From positions 39,755 through 103,754 of the forward strand of contig NZ_MASS01000009.1 of NCBI RefSeq assembly GCF_001707885.1: DNA of 64,000 bases, given 5' to 3'. Positions 8,108-16,508 of the stretch are shown piece after piece (position 1 is the first letter of the stretch; every line of letters starts with the position of its first letter). A program made the translations under genes and the position numbers. A model generated the notes under the pieces. That model worked only from the letters and a program-made list of their open reading frames with translations, was not told the DNA's origin and searched no databases. The DNA is from Desulfosporosinus cupriresistens (GTDB taxonomy: Bacteria; Bacillota; Desulfitobacteriia; Desulfitobacteriales; Desulfitobacteriaceae).

Positions 8108-10005
8108 GTGAAGAACGTAAAGTTGATAAACCTCAACAAGGAGTTTTTGGTGGAAGATCAGGCGGCCCAGCGGGATCACTTGGAAAACCGGTAGAAAAAG
8201 CGAAGGATTTCAAGGGGACGCTTTTCAGGTTGCTTAGTTATTTAAAGCCTCAGAGAACTAGATTTATTACTGTGTTTATATTTGCAATCTTGGGAACAGT
8301 TTTCAGTATTGTTGGACCTAAAATTATGAGTAAGGCGATTACAAAAATAGCTGAAGGTTTCGGAGCCAAAATGATGGCCCTGAAGATGCATCAGCCTATT
8401 CCAAGCATGGATTTCACGTATATTGGTCAGATTGTGTTAATTCTTTTAGGGTTATATCTTATTAGTGCGGCATTTAGTTATTTGCAACAATATATTATGG
8501 CTGGAGTTGCCCAAAAAACGGTTTATAATATGCGTAAGGAAGTTGATGAGAAGCTTGCCCGCTTGCCGCTTAAGTTCTTTGATGCCCGTACGCATGGCGA
8601 AATTCTCAGCCGGGTTACCAACGATTTTGATAATATTTCAACGACGCTTCAGCAAAGTCTGACCCAATTGATTACTTCTATTGTAACGATTCTAGGTGTT
8701 GTGGTTATGATGCTTTCCATAAGCCCCTTATTAACCCTTATTGTTATCTTAACGTTACCACTCTATGTTTTTGTGACCATGAAAATAGCCAAACACTCTC
8801 AAAAGAACTTTGCTGAACAGCAAAGATCACTGGGACAACTTAATGGGCATGTCGAAGAAATGTACACTGGTCACAGAATTGTTAAGGCTTTCGGCCGTGA
8901 GGATGAATCGATTACAACCTTTAATGCTATTAATGATCAACTCTATAATGCCGGCTATAAAGCACAGTTTATTTCAGGGATAATAATGCCCTTAATGAGA
9001 TTCGTTGGCAATCTAGGATATGTTATTGTCTGTGTCGTTGGCGGTATTTTTGCAACCAGAGGTACCATCACAATTGGCGATATTCTAGCGTTTATTCAAT
9101 ACTCAAGGCAATTTACGATGCCTATCGTTCAAACGGCCAATATAGCTAACATCATTCAATCAACGGTGGCATCTGCTGAACGTGTCTTTGAATTGCTGGA
9201 TGAAAGCGAAGAATTACCGGATAGTGCGAATGCTAAAGTTATTGCCTTCCCTAAGGGCGAAGTAAGATTTGAAAATGTAGACTTTAGCTATAAAGAAGAA
9301 GAACCACTTATCAAGAATATGAATATCGACGTGAAGCAGGGTCATACCATTGCTATCGTTGGGCCGACGGGTGCCGGGAAGACGACACTTGTTAATCTGC
9401 TGATGCGGTTCTATGAAATAGGTGCTGGTAAAATCACGATCGATGGCGTTGATATCCGAGATATCAAGCGTGGCTCTTTACGCAGTATGTTCGGCATGGT
9501 GCTTCAAGATACTTGGCTTTTTAATGGTACTATTATGGAGAATATAGCCTACGGGCGAGAGGGTGCTACAGAAGAAGAGGTTATCCAAGCAACAAGAGCT
9601 GCACACGCCCATCACTTCATTAAAACACTTCCTGATGGTTATAATACAATCTTGAATGAAGAAGCTTCGAATATTTCGCAGGGTCAAAAACAACTTCTAA
9701 CGATTGCTCGGGCAATCCTGGCAGATCCGTCAATTCTAATTCTTGATGAAGCGACCAGTAGTGTTGACTCGAGAACTGAGGTTTATATCCAAAGAGCGAT
9801 GACGGAACTTATGAATGGTCGAACAAGCTTTGTAATTGCCCATAGACTTTCTACGATCAGAGATGCGGAATTGATCTTGGTAATGAACAAAGGAAGTATT
9901 ATTGAAATGGGTAACCATAATGATCTTCTTGCTCAGAATGGTTTCTATGCAGATCTTTACAATAGTCAGTTTGCTGGAGCAAATTTAGAGAATGACGTAG
10001 TCTAA
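8104..10005 (+). CDS. ABC exporter half-transporter, catalytic subunit
   Basis: A 633-residue partner with an N-terminal soluble extension of about 45 residues, rich in Gly and Lys, before the six-helix domain. The nucleotide-binding domain is canonical: GPTGAGKTT, Walker B with the catalytic Glu (ILILDEATSSVD) and the switch His (FVIAHRLST). The signature is ISQGQKQ, with Gln replacing the usual first Gly, as seen in BmrD/YheH-type subunits. With the upstream subunit it should form one consensus and one degenerate ATP site. The start overlaps the previous stop (ATGA). Confidence 0.94.
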   Translation: MSEERKVDKPQQGVFGGRSGGPAGSLGKPVEKAKDFKGTLFRLLSYLKPQRTRFITVFIFAILGTVFSIVGPKIMSKAITKIAEGFGAKMMALKMHQPIPSMDFTYIGQIVLILLGLYLISAAFSYLQQYIMAGVAQKTVYNMRKEVDEKLARLPLKFFDARTHGEILSRVTNDFDNISTTLQQSLTQLITSIVTILGVVVMMLSISPLLTLIVILTLPLYVFVTMKIAKHSQKNFAEQQRSLGQLNGHVEEMYTGHRIVKAFGREDESITTFNAINDQLYNAGYKAQFISGIIMPLMRFVGNLGYVIVCVVGGIFATRGTITIGDILAFIQYSRQFTMPIVQTANIANIIQSTVASAERVFELLDESEELPDSANAKVIAFPKGEVRFENVDFSYKEEEPLIKNMNIDVKQGHTIAIVGPTGAGKTTLVNLLMRFYEIGAGKITIDGVDIRDIKRGSLRSMFGMVLQDTWLFNGTIMENIAYGREGATEEEVIQATRAAHAHHFIKTLPDGYNTILNEEASNISQGQKQLLTIARAILADPSILILDEATSSVDSRTEVYIQRAMTELMNGRTSFVIAHRLSTIRDAELILVMNKGSIIEMGNHNDLLAQNGFYADLYNSQFAGANLENDVV

Positions 10006-10064
10006 AAAGAGGGGGATGTGTGAAAACTCAGTCTCCAAAATTTCAAGTGGTTACAACAATCAAT

Positions 10065-10112
10065 AAGCGTCCTCATTTCACTATTAAAGTGGAGTGAGGA
10101 CGCTTGTGTTTT
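10065..10112 (+). terminator. Long terminator hairpin after the ABC exporter
   Basis: An 18-bp near-perfect stem (10065-10082 with 10088-10105) around a 5-base loop, followed by GTGTTTTG. It may act in both directions, since the next gene converges. Confidence 0.75.
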
Positions 10113-10271
10113 GATGATATAGAAGCAAAAGTGGGGATGTGAAAAATATAGTAACAAGTTTTAGCACAGCCCCCTTTTGGTGCTAAGTCAGAAAGAATAA
10201 GTTTTCAGGAATCTGTATGGTAACTTGAGGAGTTATGGTGAGGGGCAATTCATGAATTGCCTTACTAGTTC

Positions 10272-10940
10272 TTAATCGTTATGTTCATGAGGGTGTTTAT
10301 GACCATGTTCAGGGTGTTCGTGGTCATGATTGTTGTGGTTGTGGTCGTGTTCAGGAACGTTATGGTGACTGCTTTGACCATCCTCATGCGAAGTATGGTC
10401 GTCATGGTGGCTATGGGTATGACTGTGGTGATTATGATGGTGTTGATGCTCATGCTCATGAGAGAGACCGAGGGCATGAGCTATCGTATGCTCTTTATCA
10501 GGAAGAGCATCAAACCAGCCATTATTGGCATCCTCTTTGCTGTCCAAGAAATGCATATACGGTTTGATGTCTATTAAGGGGGTTCCATTATAAACATCAA
10601 TCCCTGAAATGATGAGTTCATTACCATGGATTTCTTTTACTTTGACAATACTTAGGCCGATGGGATTGGGTCTTTTAGGGGAGCGGCTAGCAAAGAGGCC
10701 GATTTCAGTTTCGGGAGCCCAGGGGGAGGTTGTCAGCAGTTCAACCGGAGAGGTCACTTGATCTAGCTGATAGAGGACATAAATGTACTTAAAGGTGTTT
10801 AAGGTTTTTAGAGCACTGGCATAGTCGGGATTAAGCGTTATCCAAAAATCACCGGGTGCGTCAGGAATCGGCTGATGGGGAGTATTAAAGGCAAAATAGG
10901 GCGTATGAATTGTACCAATGGATTGAAATGTGATGTCCAT
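10272..10940 (-). CDS. trmO: TrmO (TsaA-like) tRNA methyltransferase with His-rich tail
   Basis: Residues 1-150 match the TrmO/YaeB family, which methylates N6-threonylcarbamoyl-A37 of tRNA using SAM. The family motif SRSPKRPNPIGLS is at 86-98 and GIDVYNGTPLIDIKPY is at 113-128. Residues 161-222 form an added tail with about 27 histidines alternating with Asp, Glu and Asn, a typical nickel, cobalt or zinc sequestering sequence. The gene lies 19 bases after cbiO, in the cooT-cbiQ-cbiO-trmO direction, so it appears to be the last gene of a metal-uptake operon. The family assignment is secure; the metal role of the tail is inferred. Confidence 0.9.
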   Translation of the reverse strand: MDITFQSIGTIHTPYFAFNTPHQPIPDAPGDFWITLNPDYASALKTLNTFKYIYVLYQLDQVTSPVELLTTSPWAPETEIGLFASRSPKRPNPIGLSIVKVKEIHGNELIISGIDVYNGTPLIDIKPYMHFLDSKEDANNGWFDALPDKEHTIAHALGLSHEHEHQHHHNHHSHTHSHHDDHTSHEDGQSSHHNVPEHDHNHNNHDHEHPEHGHKHPHEHND

Positions 10941-10959
10941 AAAAATCCCCTTTCATTTT

Positions 10960-11754
10960 TTAACCGTGGTTCTTAGCTCCACCGATATGAAAATGAGATC
11001 GCTCATGAATAAGATTTACATCTAAGAGAAGTTCCCTGTCACTTAGAATTTCGGGCGCTGTGCTGTCTGCAGCGACTGTATGGTTTTCGCGTAAGACAAT
11101 CACCCGCTGGGCGATTTCTTCAACAATGGAAAGGTCATGTGTTGCGGTTATGATCGTCTTCCCAGCGTTTTGGAGGGCTGAAAGAAATTCTACAAGCCAA
11201 AACTGAGTGCGAGGGTCGAGTCCATTCGTAGGTTCATCAAGAAATAAAACTTCAGGGTTAGCGGTAAGAACGCATGCCAAAGCGACTTTTTTCTTCTCCC
11301 CACCGCTTAGTTTATAAGGGGGGCGGTCTAGCAGAGGTGTGATTCCCAGCAGGTCAGCAGTTTCAACAATCCGTTGTTTCACCTGTTCGGTTGAAAGACC
11401 AAGTTGAAGTGGCGCAAAGGATAACTCATCCCGGACGGTAGCAGAGAATAGTTGGGCATCAGAATTCTGAAAAATAAAACCCACACGTTGGCGAAACTCA
11501 GATAAAAATGAAGGATCCTGCAGTTTCTTTTCTGTAATTTCCTGACCAAAGGCCAGAATTTGACCGGATGTAGGATGAACAAGTCCGGCAAGAATCTTCA
11601 GTAGTGTTGACTTCCCACTTCCATTGGCGCCAAGAATAACAAGGCTTTGTGCTGGGTAGAGTTGAAGATGAATATCGGATAATACGGGATGATCAGGAAT
11701 ATAGGCGTACGAAACAGCCGTTAATTGGAAAATAGGGACGGTTTGTTCTGACAA
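10960..11754 (-). CDS. cbiO: CbiO, ECF transporter ATPase for cobalt/nickel
   Basis: A 264-residue ATPase of an energy-coupling-factor importer. It has Walker A GANGSGKST, a Q-loop IFQNSDAQLF, the signature LSGGEKKKVALA, Walker B VLFLDEPTNGLD and the switch histidine in ATHDLS. The C-terminus contains a small cluster of His residues (HERSHFHIGG). It starts 4 bases after the cbiQ stop. ECF ATPases of this group pair with CbiQ-type T components and CbiM/N-type substrate subunits; the latter are not in this operon but do occur at 16.5 and 46.1 kb. Confidence 0.95.
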   Translation of the reverse strand: MSEQTVPIFQLTAVSYAYIPDHPVLSDIHLQLYPAQSLVILGANGSGKSTLLKILAGLVHPTSGQILAFGQEITEKKLQDPSFLSEFRQRVGFIFQNSDAQLFSATVRDELSFAPLQLGLSTEQVKQRIVETADLLGITPLLDRPPYKLSGGEKKKVALACVLTANPEVLFLDEPTNGLDPRTQFWLVEFLSALQNAGKTIITATHDLSIVEEIAQRVIVLRENHTVAADSTAPEILSDRELLLDVNLIHERSHFHIGGAKNHG

Positions 11755-11758
11755 GTTA

Positions 11759-12691
11759 TTATCCTCCTAAGACTTTGTCGGCAGCATAAAGTGATAAACT
11801 TAACATAAGGCTGACTCCTATGCTAAAGATGTCTATCCAACGCAGTTGGAAAGGTTGAAGGGTATAAATTTCGCCGGTATATCCCCGTGCGGTCATCGAT
11901 GTATAGACCTCTTCACTCATCTGAAGCGATTTTCCGAAAAGATGAGCAATGGAGGAACCGACAAATCGTCGCTGTTCAGCTCCGGAAGAATGGCCTGAGT
12001 CACGTGCCTTCCGTGCTAAGAACATGTCTTCAAGGAGGGTGATGAGCACAAAAATATAACGGTAGGTCATTTCCAGGGTAACGATGAAAATCCTAGGGAC
12101 GAAAATAGTGCGTAACGCGCGCAACAGATTGTTCCAGCGCGTGGTAAGGGTGAGAAGAACGGCGAGAGTGACTGAAATGCCGACTCTGCTGATCAGGAGG
12201 ATTGCTCCCCAAAAGCCCTGTGAAGTAATGCTTAATTCACGCGGAAAATGAACGGGTCCGACGTGGAGTGAGGTTGAGAAAGTCCAAATGGTCCAGAGGG
12301 GATCACCAGGGCGTACCCAATTAAATAAGGCCGGGAGAACCATAATTCCCGTAAATAAGGGTATAACTAACCAGACCCGCTGAACGAGGAACCGAGTAGG
12401 AACCTTCGATAACGTGGCCAGGATCAGAATAATCAGATAAGTCCCCCAAAGTAGAGGCAAATGACGCAAAAGATTGACAGTTATGAGGAGTGAAAAAAAG
12501 GCAAGCAGTTTCATCCTGGGATCCATAGCTTGCAGGAACCCTGAGCGAAGAGCGACCTCCTCAGAATAGACGGACTCCCTTACAAAAGTAATAATACCTT
12601 TAAGGGTTTTTTGAATAAAGTTCGATTGCTTTAATTTTGAAGGAGAAGGCGCAAGTGGACTATTATCTTGAAGCCAAAGAGGAAGATCCAT
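11759..12691 (-). CDS. cbiQ: CbiQ, ECF transporter transmembrane (T) component
   Basis: A 310-residue CbiQ-family membrane protein with about six hydrophobic segments. It carries the ARKARDSG-type coupling region and the second coupling helix near SMTARGYTG, which contact the ATPase grooves. The N-terminal 60 residues are polar and longer than usual. It lies between cooT and cbiO. With no cbiM or cbiN beside it, the module probably energises substrate subunits encoded elsewhere. Confidence 0.93.
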   Translation of the reverse strand: MDLPLWLQDNSPLAPSPSKLKQSNFIQKTLKGIITFVRESVYSEEVALRSGFLQAMDPRMKLLAFFSLLITVNLLRHLPLLWGTYLIILILATLSKVPTRFLVQRVWLVIPLFTGIMVLPALFNWVRPGDPLWTIWTFSTSLHVGPVHFPRELSITSQGFWGAILLISRVGISVTLAVLLTLTTRWNNLLRALRTIFVPRIFIVTLEMTYRYIFVLITLLEDMFLARKARDSGHSSGAEQRRFVGSSIAHLFGKSLQMSEEVYTSMTARGYTGEIYTLQPFQLRWIDIFSIGVSLMLSLSLYAADKVLGG

Positions 12692-12710
12692 GCTGATTAG
12701 CTCTCTTTCG

Positions 12711-12908
12711 TTATTTAATGTCGGTTCTTTCTAAAATAATGCGGTGGTTCAGAAGAGTCATGTCTTTGATTCTGGCTTGGATAAACATTTGTTTTCCGAA
12801 AATATCCATGAGTTTAAGACCGTTTTCATAGGGTTCGATGATATCTACTGATTCCATAAACAACACTTCGTTTTCTCCATCTTTAAGATAGGCATTAGCT
12901 TCACACAT
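12711..12908 (-). CDS. cooT: CooT-family nickel-binding protein (copy 1)
   Basis: A 65-residue protein starting MCEANAYL and ending HRIILERTDIK. It matches the CooT family (PF10133), small homodimeric proteins that bind one nickel through the Cys2 thiolates, first studied beside the CODH maturation genes of Rhodospirillum. Cys2 is present. The ATG follows AAAAAAGGAGC. It lies 20 bases before cbiQ on the same strand, which argues that this ECF system handles nickel. A near-identical copy is at 27.7 kb. Confidence 0.9.
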   Translation of the reverse strand: MCEANAYLKDGENEVLFMESVDIIEPYENGLKLMDIFGKQMFIQARIKDMTLLNHRIILERTDIK

Positions 12909-13034
12909 TATTATTTTGCTCCTTCTTTTTTAAAATTAAAGGCTTTGGATACCTATATTCGGGTCGACCGCTATGTTTTTGTACTAGTCAGTATATATTA
13001 GCCAGGTTTTATTAGGCATTAAGTTATAACTATT

Positions 13035-13060
13035 ATTCGACAGTCAGTAGGGATTTCCTG
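13035..13060 (-). promoter_or_regulatory. Promoter-like block before cooT copy 1
   Basis: On the minus strand CAGGAA (13060-13055) and TCGAAT (13040-13035) are 14 bases apart, the same spacing as in the conserved block found before the metal-gene leaders. It lies about 130 bases before the CooT start. The rest of 12909-13197 shows nothing else recognisable. Confidence 0.4.
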
Positions 13061-13197
13061 TAAAAGTAATTAAATAAAAAGTATTGCAAGGGAGAAACAT
13101 GTTGTATGAAGGGTACTAGTTAATATTGTATGTTATTTGCACAATTGTATCCTTTTAGGATGGTTCAATCTTCTAGTAGCTTTTGTCATGGATAACA

Positions 13198-13283
13198 GGC
13201 CCAATGAGATTGTGATGGTCAGATCAGAATATCATTGGGTCCGAGTTGAGGTTACAGGTGTATTTTGAAGGTATTTTGGAACA
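13198..13283 (-). repeat. Repeat family 2, copy 1 (hairpin with GATCTGACC loop)
   Basis: Imperfect arms (13198-13210 and 13229-13243) enclose a loop containing GGTCAGATCA on the plus strand. Next to it is a block resembling GAAGGCGTTTTGGAAC. The same arrangement recurs at 36.2 and 52.8 kb with compensating arm changes. Confidence 0.55.
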
Positions 13284-13357
13284 AGGAATTATCACATTAC
13301 GGAAAGATACTGAACGAGCTCATATGTTATAAGTCCACCTCCTTGTTGAAAATGGAA

Positions 13358-13474
13358 AAGACCATGGAAAATTGACCAGACTTAAAGTCAAGCCAAGACC
13401 TCCATGGTCTTTGTTTTATCATAATATTCTTTTATACCGTTGTTATTCTACACAAATGTGTTAATTCCTTCTAT
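13358..13474 (-). promoter_or_regulatory. Metal-gene leader element F (toward cooT-cbiQO-trmO)
   Basis: The minus strand has the promoter-like block (GAAGGAATT then GTAGAATAA, spacer 18 between hexamers 13474-13469 and 13450-13445). The terminator-like hairpin of the family follows at 13422-13358: AAAGACCATGGAGGTC ... CCATGGTCTTT. Only one ACCATGGAGGT copy is present, unlike leaders A-E. Downstream comes a strong AAGGAGGTG and a short decayed frame, then repeat copy 1. Confidence 0.6.
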
Positions 13475-13665
13475 AGTTTTGTGTTTTTAAAAATCTATTT
13501 TTATAGGTTATAATCCCCTTTGAATTTTGCTTTGAGAGGCTTACTCACTTGAAGCCTTGACAAGAGTTAAATCTACTGACAAGAGTAAATCTACTGACAA
13601 AAGTTTGTAATGTTGGTTATCATATTACAAAAAAATGAAAATTCTGAAAATTATTAAGGGAAAGC

Positions 13666-13776
13666 TTTACATAAATGTTATTCCTTGATATTATAATAAT
13701 AATCATCATGAATATAAGGCCCATGGAGGTCTTGACTTGACAGTAGTTTGGTCATCTTTCATTGGCCTTTTTTATT
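13666..13776 (+). promoter_or_regulatory. Promoter and metal-gene leader element J (before corrinoid protein)
   Basis: A sigma-A-like promoter (TTTACA 13666-13671, 17 bases, TATTAT 13689-13694) is followed at 13716-13776 by AAGGCCCATGGAGGTCTTGACTTG and a 3' arm CATTGGCCTTTTTT. Relative to other copies the outer stem has changed on both arms (GGCC with GGCC instead of GACC with GGTC), which supports a real RNA hairpin. It is divergent from element F. Confidence 0.6.
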
Positions 13777-13860
13777 TTTGGAGGTGTTAACAATGAATTA
13801 GTGATTTAAGAGTAAAGCTTATGTTTGTAAATTATCCAATTGCCGAGGAGGTGAGCTCTG

Positions 13861-14541
13861 TTGATAACCTCAGAATTAGAATTTATCACTAAAGCTTTAA
13901 TAAAGGGACAGGCTAACCGGGTGAAAACTCTTACCATACTGGCGATTGAGAACGGGATAGAACCCCGAACAATCCTTGAAAAAGCATTAATGCCAGGCAT
14001 GCAGGAAATCGGAAGACAATTTAAAGATAACATTATCTATATTTCGGATGTATTAATCGCTTCACGGGCAATGTATGCGGGGTTGCATGTATTGAACCCG
14101 TTCTTGTCAAATCCACAGCAATCTTCACTCGGTAAAGTAGTTATTGGCACAGTAGCCGGAGATTTACATGATATCGGGAAAAATTTAATTGTTATGATGT
14201 TTTGTGGTGCTGGATTAGAAGTCATTGACCTTGGAATTGACGTCCAACCTGAAGATTTTGCGCAAGCAATTATAGACCACCAGCCCGACATCTTGGCCAT
14301 GTCTGCTATGCTTACGACCACTTTAGGTATGATGTCTGAGACAATAAGGGAACTCAATCGTCGGGATCTACGCGATAAAGTTAAAATTATTATTGGTGGA
14401 AGTCCAGCAACTCAAGAGTATGCACAAACTATCAAGGCAGATGGGTTTGCTGTCGATGTAATGAAAGCGGTTGATTTGGCAATGAAACTTATTAAAGAAA
14501 GTGTTAAACCTCATAAAGCTACACACTGCCTCGTTAACTGA
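13861..14541 (+). CDS. Methyltransferase-type corrinoid protein
   Basis: A 226-residue protein with a four-helix cap (about 1-85) followed by a Rossmann-type B12-binding domain. The DxHxxG motif that supplies the lower axial histidine is GDLHDIGKN near residues 100-108. Such proteins carry methyl groups between a substrate-specific methyltransferase and a second methyltransferase or MetH-like acceptor. The start is TTG at 13861, well spaced from GAGGAGGTG. No methyltransferase partner is adjacent, so it may serve enzymes encoded elsewhere. It is preceded by leader J and closed by a two-level terminator hairpin. Confidence 0.9.
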   Translation: MITSELEFITKALIKGQANRVKTLTILAIENGIEPRTILEKALMPGMQEIGRQFKDNIIYISDVLIASRAMYAGLHVLNPFLSNPQQSSLGKVVIGTVAGDLHDIGKNLIVMMFCGAGLEVIDLGIDVQPEDFAQAIIDHQPDILAMSAMLTTTLGMMSETIRELNRRDLRDKVKIIIGGSPATQEYAQTIKADGFAVDVMKAVDLAMKLIKESVKPHKATHCLVN

Positions 14542-14654
14542 AAACCATAAATGCACGGAGGCAAGAATGGTGAACTATCGATGAAAGTTTATAGGTTGGT
14601 TCCAGGAACTCTCGTCCAAACTGTCTGGCGAATGCAAAGAAGTTATGCTATTAA

Positions 14655-14708
14655 GGCCATATGAGTCATTAGGTGGTGAGACGACGCCTGTGATTTATAT
14701 GGTTTTTT
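14655..14708 (+). terminator. Two-level terminator after corrinoid gene
   Basis: The outer stem GCCATATGAGTCA / TGATTTATATGG and an inner GGTG...CGCC stem precede a run of six T. Confidence 0.75.
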
Positions 14709-14740
14709 ATCATTTTGAAAGAGATTTATTATCCTTGACT

Positions 14741-15223
14741 TTAGTAGCGGAGATTTTTCCCATATAAATTTTTCAGGTGCTTTATTCTTAGTTGTCTAAC
14801 CCAGTTTCCATGGTCTTCATACATATCTCCCCCTAGTGTTTTAATCATTCGTGTACCATTCACAGTCTTAGCCTCAGGGACGCCGTAAAAGGAATTGGTT
14901 AACTGAGTAAATACAGTAATAACTCGATTTTTTCGCACTATGAGCACGACTTGATTACCCTCTTGTGCAGGGTCTGGAGCTAAGTAGTACTTGGCACTTT
15001 TTTTCATTTTATTTAAGATACAAGCTACCTCATTAGCTTCCTCAAAAGATACCTCACGTGCAGTTTGTAACCACTCCGCCATAAAGCGGTTAACTGCGAG
15101 TGGGTCTAACCCAAGTCTACCAACAACACCTTCTAAGCTATGAACAGTGGCTGTAATCATATTATTTCCCCATCCCCTCATACTAATTAACCCATAGTCC
15201 ATAGTTCCGTCTAAGAAAAACAT
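14741..15223 (-). CDS. Unknown protein under cobalamin-riboswitch control
   Basis: A 160-residue soluble protein of no family I recognise. It has no signal peptide or membrane segment. The N-terminal half is acidic and helical (LDPLAVNRFMAEWLQ). The C-terminal half has a beta-like run VVLIVRKNRVITVFTQL, a NSFYGVPEAK motif and a basic C-terminus. The first residues before the ATG at 15166 (MITATVHSLEG) may or may not be translated. A terminator and an AdoCbl-type riboswitch lie directly upstream on the same strand, so it is probably repressed by cobalamin like a B12 or cobalt acquisition gene. A decayed fragment of a second copy lies at 15640-15716. Confidence 0.65.
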   Translation of the reverse strand: MFFLDGTMDYGLISMRGWGNNMITATVHSLEGVVGRLGLDPLAVNRFMAEWLQTAREVSFEEANEVACILNKMKKSAKYYLAPDPAQEGNQVVLIVRKNRVITVFTQLTNSFYGVPEAKTVNGTRMIKTLGGDMYEDHGNWVRQLRIKHLKNLYGKNLRY

Positions 15224-15261
15224 CTCTAAAAATCACCTTATACATCAACCTAGAAGTAGAA

Positions 15262-15300
15262 TAAATAAACCTCCCGCACTCAAAGCAGGAGGTTTATAAA
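15262..15300 (-). terminator. Terminator of the minus-strand cobalamin riboswitch
   Basis: On the minus strand AAACCTCC and GGAGGTTT pair around a 13-base loop, followed by ATTTATTC. It lies between the aptamer and the unknown gene, as expected for transcriptional control. Confidence 0.75.
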
Positions 15301-15309
15301 TATGCCAAT

Positions 15310-15520
15310 AACATAAATATCCTTACCCTCCCATCCGTCGTGGGTGCTAAAGGTGAATTCCAAAATGAGCAGGTATCCTGGCTTAAGTTCATCGCAACCT
15401 TACGTCTTCCCGGATAACTCCAGTGACATTTTGTAAAGCTACTCCCTATTACAGTGGCGGGACCGCGTCAGAATTAGACTGACTTCTCATTTAAATATTA
15501 TCTTTATGTTTGCAAAGACA
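15310..15520 (-). promoter_or_regulatory. Cobalamin riboswitch (minus strand)
   Basis: The minus strand shows GAAGTCAG...CTGACGCGGTCCCGCCACTG, then TGTCACTGG, GGGAAGACG and the B12 box AGCCAGGATACCTGC (15382-15368). It controls the unknown 160-residue protein. Confidence 0.92.
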
Positions 15521-15554
15521 ATATACTCATTTGGTATAATATTAAGTTGCTTAA

Positions 15555-15583
15555 AGAATAGCATGGGTCAAATCCCCTGTCAA
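15555..15583 (-). promoter_or_regulatory. Promoter of the minus-strand riboswitch
   Basis: TTGACA (15583-15578) and TATTCT (15560-15555) are 17 bases apart on the minus strand. The surrounding 50 bases are nearly the same as those at 16042-16092 on the plus strand. Confidence 0.75.
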
Positions 15584-15639
15584 TGGTATTTAAGGCCATT
15601 ATCTTCATATATTCACCTCTAATCATAGATCGATTTAAC

Positions 15640-15716
15640 ATCCTAGCCTCAGGTAATAGAACTGGTTAACGGAGCAATAGAGTGACCACTCGATTTTTTT
15701 ACCATGCTTCCAGTTT
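15640..15716 (-). pseudogene. Fragment of a second copy of the riboswitch-controlled unknown gene
   Basis: About 75 bases resemble the part of the 14741-15223 gene coding for the KNRVITVFTQLTNSFYGVPEAK region. A short internal deletion and several changes close the frame. It shows that the gene was once duplicated with its riboswitch cassette. Confidence 0.55.
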
Positions 15717-16046
15717 TATCAGATTAAGGAACGAACGAGTGTAGGCCTAATGCTCTGCCCACATATGAACATAACTATGATATAAGAGAGAAGTGTATCT
15801 GAAAGGGGATTGCTTGGAGATCAAAATACGCTAGTAAGCTGCGTAGAGTTGTATTTATTAGTTAAAGCAGCTAGTTTGTTGTAGGTGATTTTAACATAGG
15901 ATTAAAAAGTAAAATGTTAAATAATCAACATATTATGGTGAGATTATCGTATTAATTACTTGTTAGCGGGAAGTATTCGCCTGAGAATTCAATAGAGCGT
16001 CATTTAAGGCATCATTTGAGAGTACTTCAAGCAGTATAATAAACCA

Positions 16047-16075
16047 TTGACAGGAAAATTAACCCATGCTATTCT
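16047..16075 (+). promoter_or_regulatory. Promoter of the cbiMN riboswitch
   Basis: TTGACA (16047-16052) and TATTCT (16070-16075) are 17 bases apart, inside a block duplicated in inverted orientation at 15555-15605. Confidence 0.8.
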
Positions 16076-16099
16076 ATAGCCAATTTAATATTATGAAGA

Positions 16100-16300
16100 G
16101 TAAGTACACTTCTTTTGTAAAAAGAAGTGTTTAAAAGGGAAGTCGGTTTAAATCCGACGCGGTCCCGCCACTGTAACAGGGAGTAGCCTTGCAATGTGTC
16201 ACTGGATTAAATCTGGGAAGACGTAGGGCTATGATGATCTAAAGCCAGGAAACCTGCTTATTCTGAATTTTCCTTTAGCCCACTAAGGATGGGAGGTAAG
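16100..16300 (+). promoter_or_regulatory. Cobalamin riboswitch before cbiMN
   Basis: The region contains AAGGGAAGTCGG, GACGCGGTCCCGCCACTGTAA, TGTCACTGG, GGGAAGACG and the B12 box AGCCAGGAAACCTGC at 16243-16257. A terminator follows. Confidence 0.95.
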
Positions 16301-16325
16301 GATATCTATGTCTCTGAACATATAT

Positions 16326-16362
16326 AACCTCTTGCATCCAGGTGCAAGAGGTTTATTTAATT
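16326..16362 (+). terminator. Riboswitch terminator before cbiMN
   Basis: A perfect 11-bp stem AACCTCTTGCA / TGCAAGAGGTT with a 6-base loop, followed by TTATTTAATTT. Confidence 0.85.
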
Positions 16363-16508
16363 TCTTTGATGGACCACTAGAATAATTTGAGAGTAAGAGC
16401 CTGTCCAATCAGATGGTGTTAAGGAGGTGTGCGATTTTAGAGCAGATGGTTTGACGAAGACATAGGCAATATAGGCTTAAAGGTAGAGAATAAAGGAGTG
16501 GTTATATT

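Noticed and set aside
10265..10577. Overlapping frames on both strands within the end of trmO
   Set aside because: They are shadows of the repetitive CAT/CAC histidine codons.
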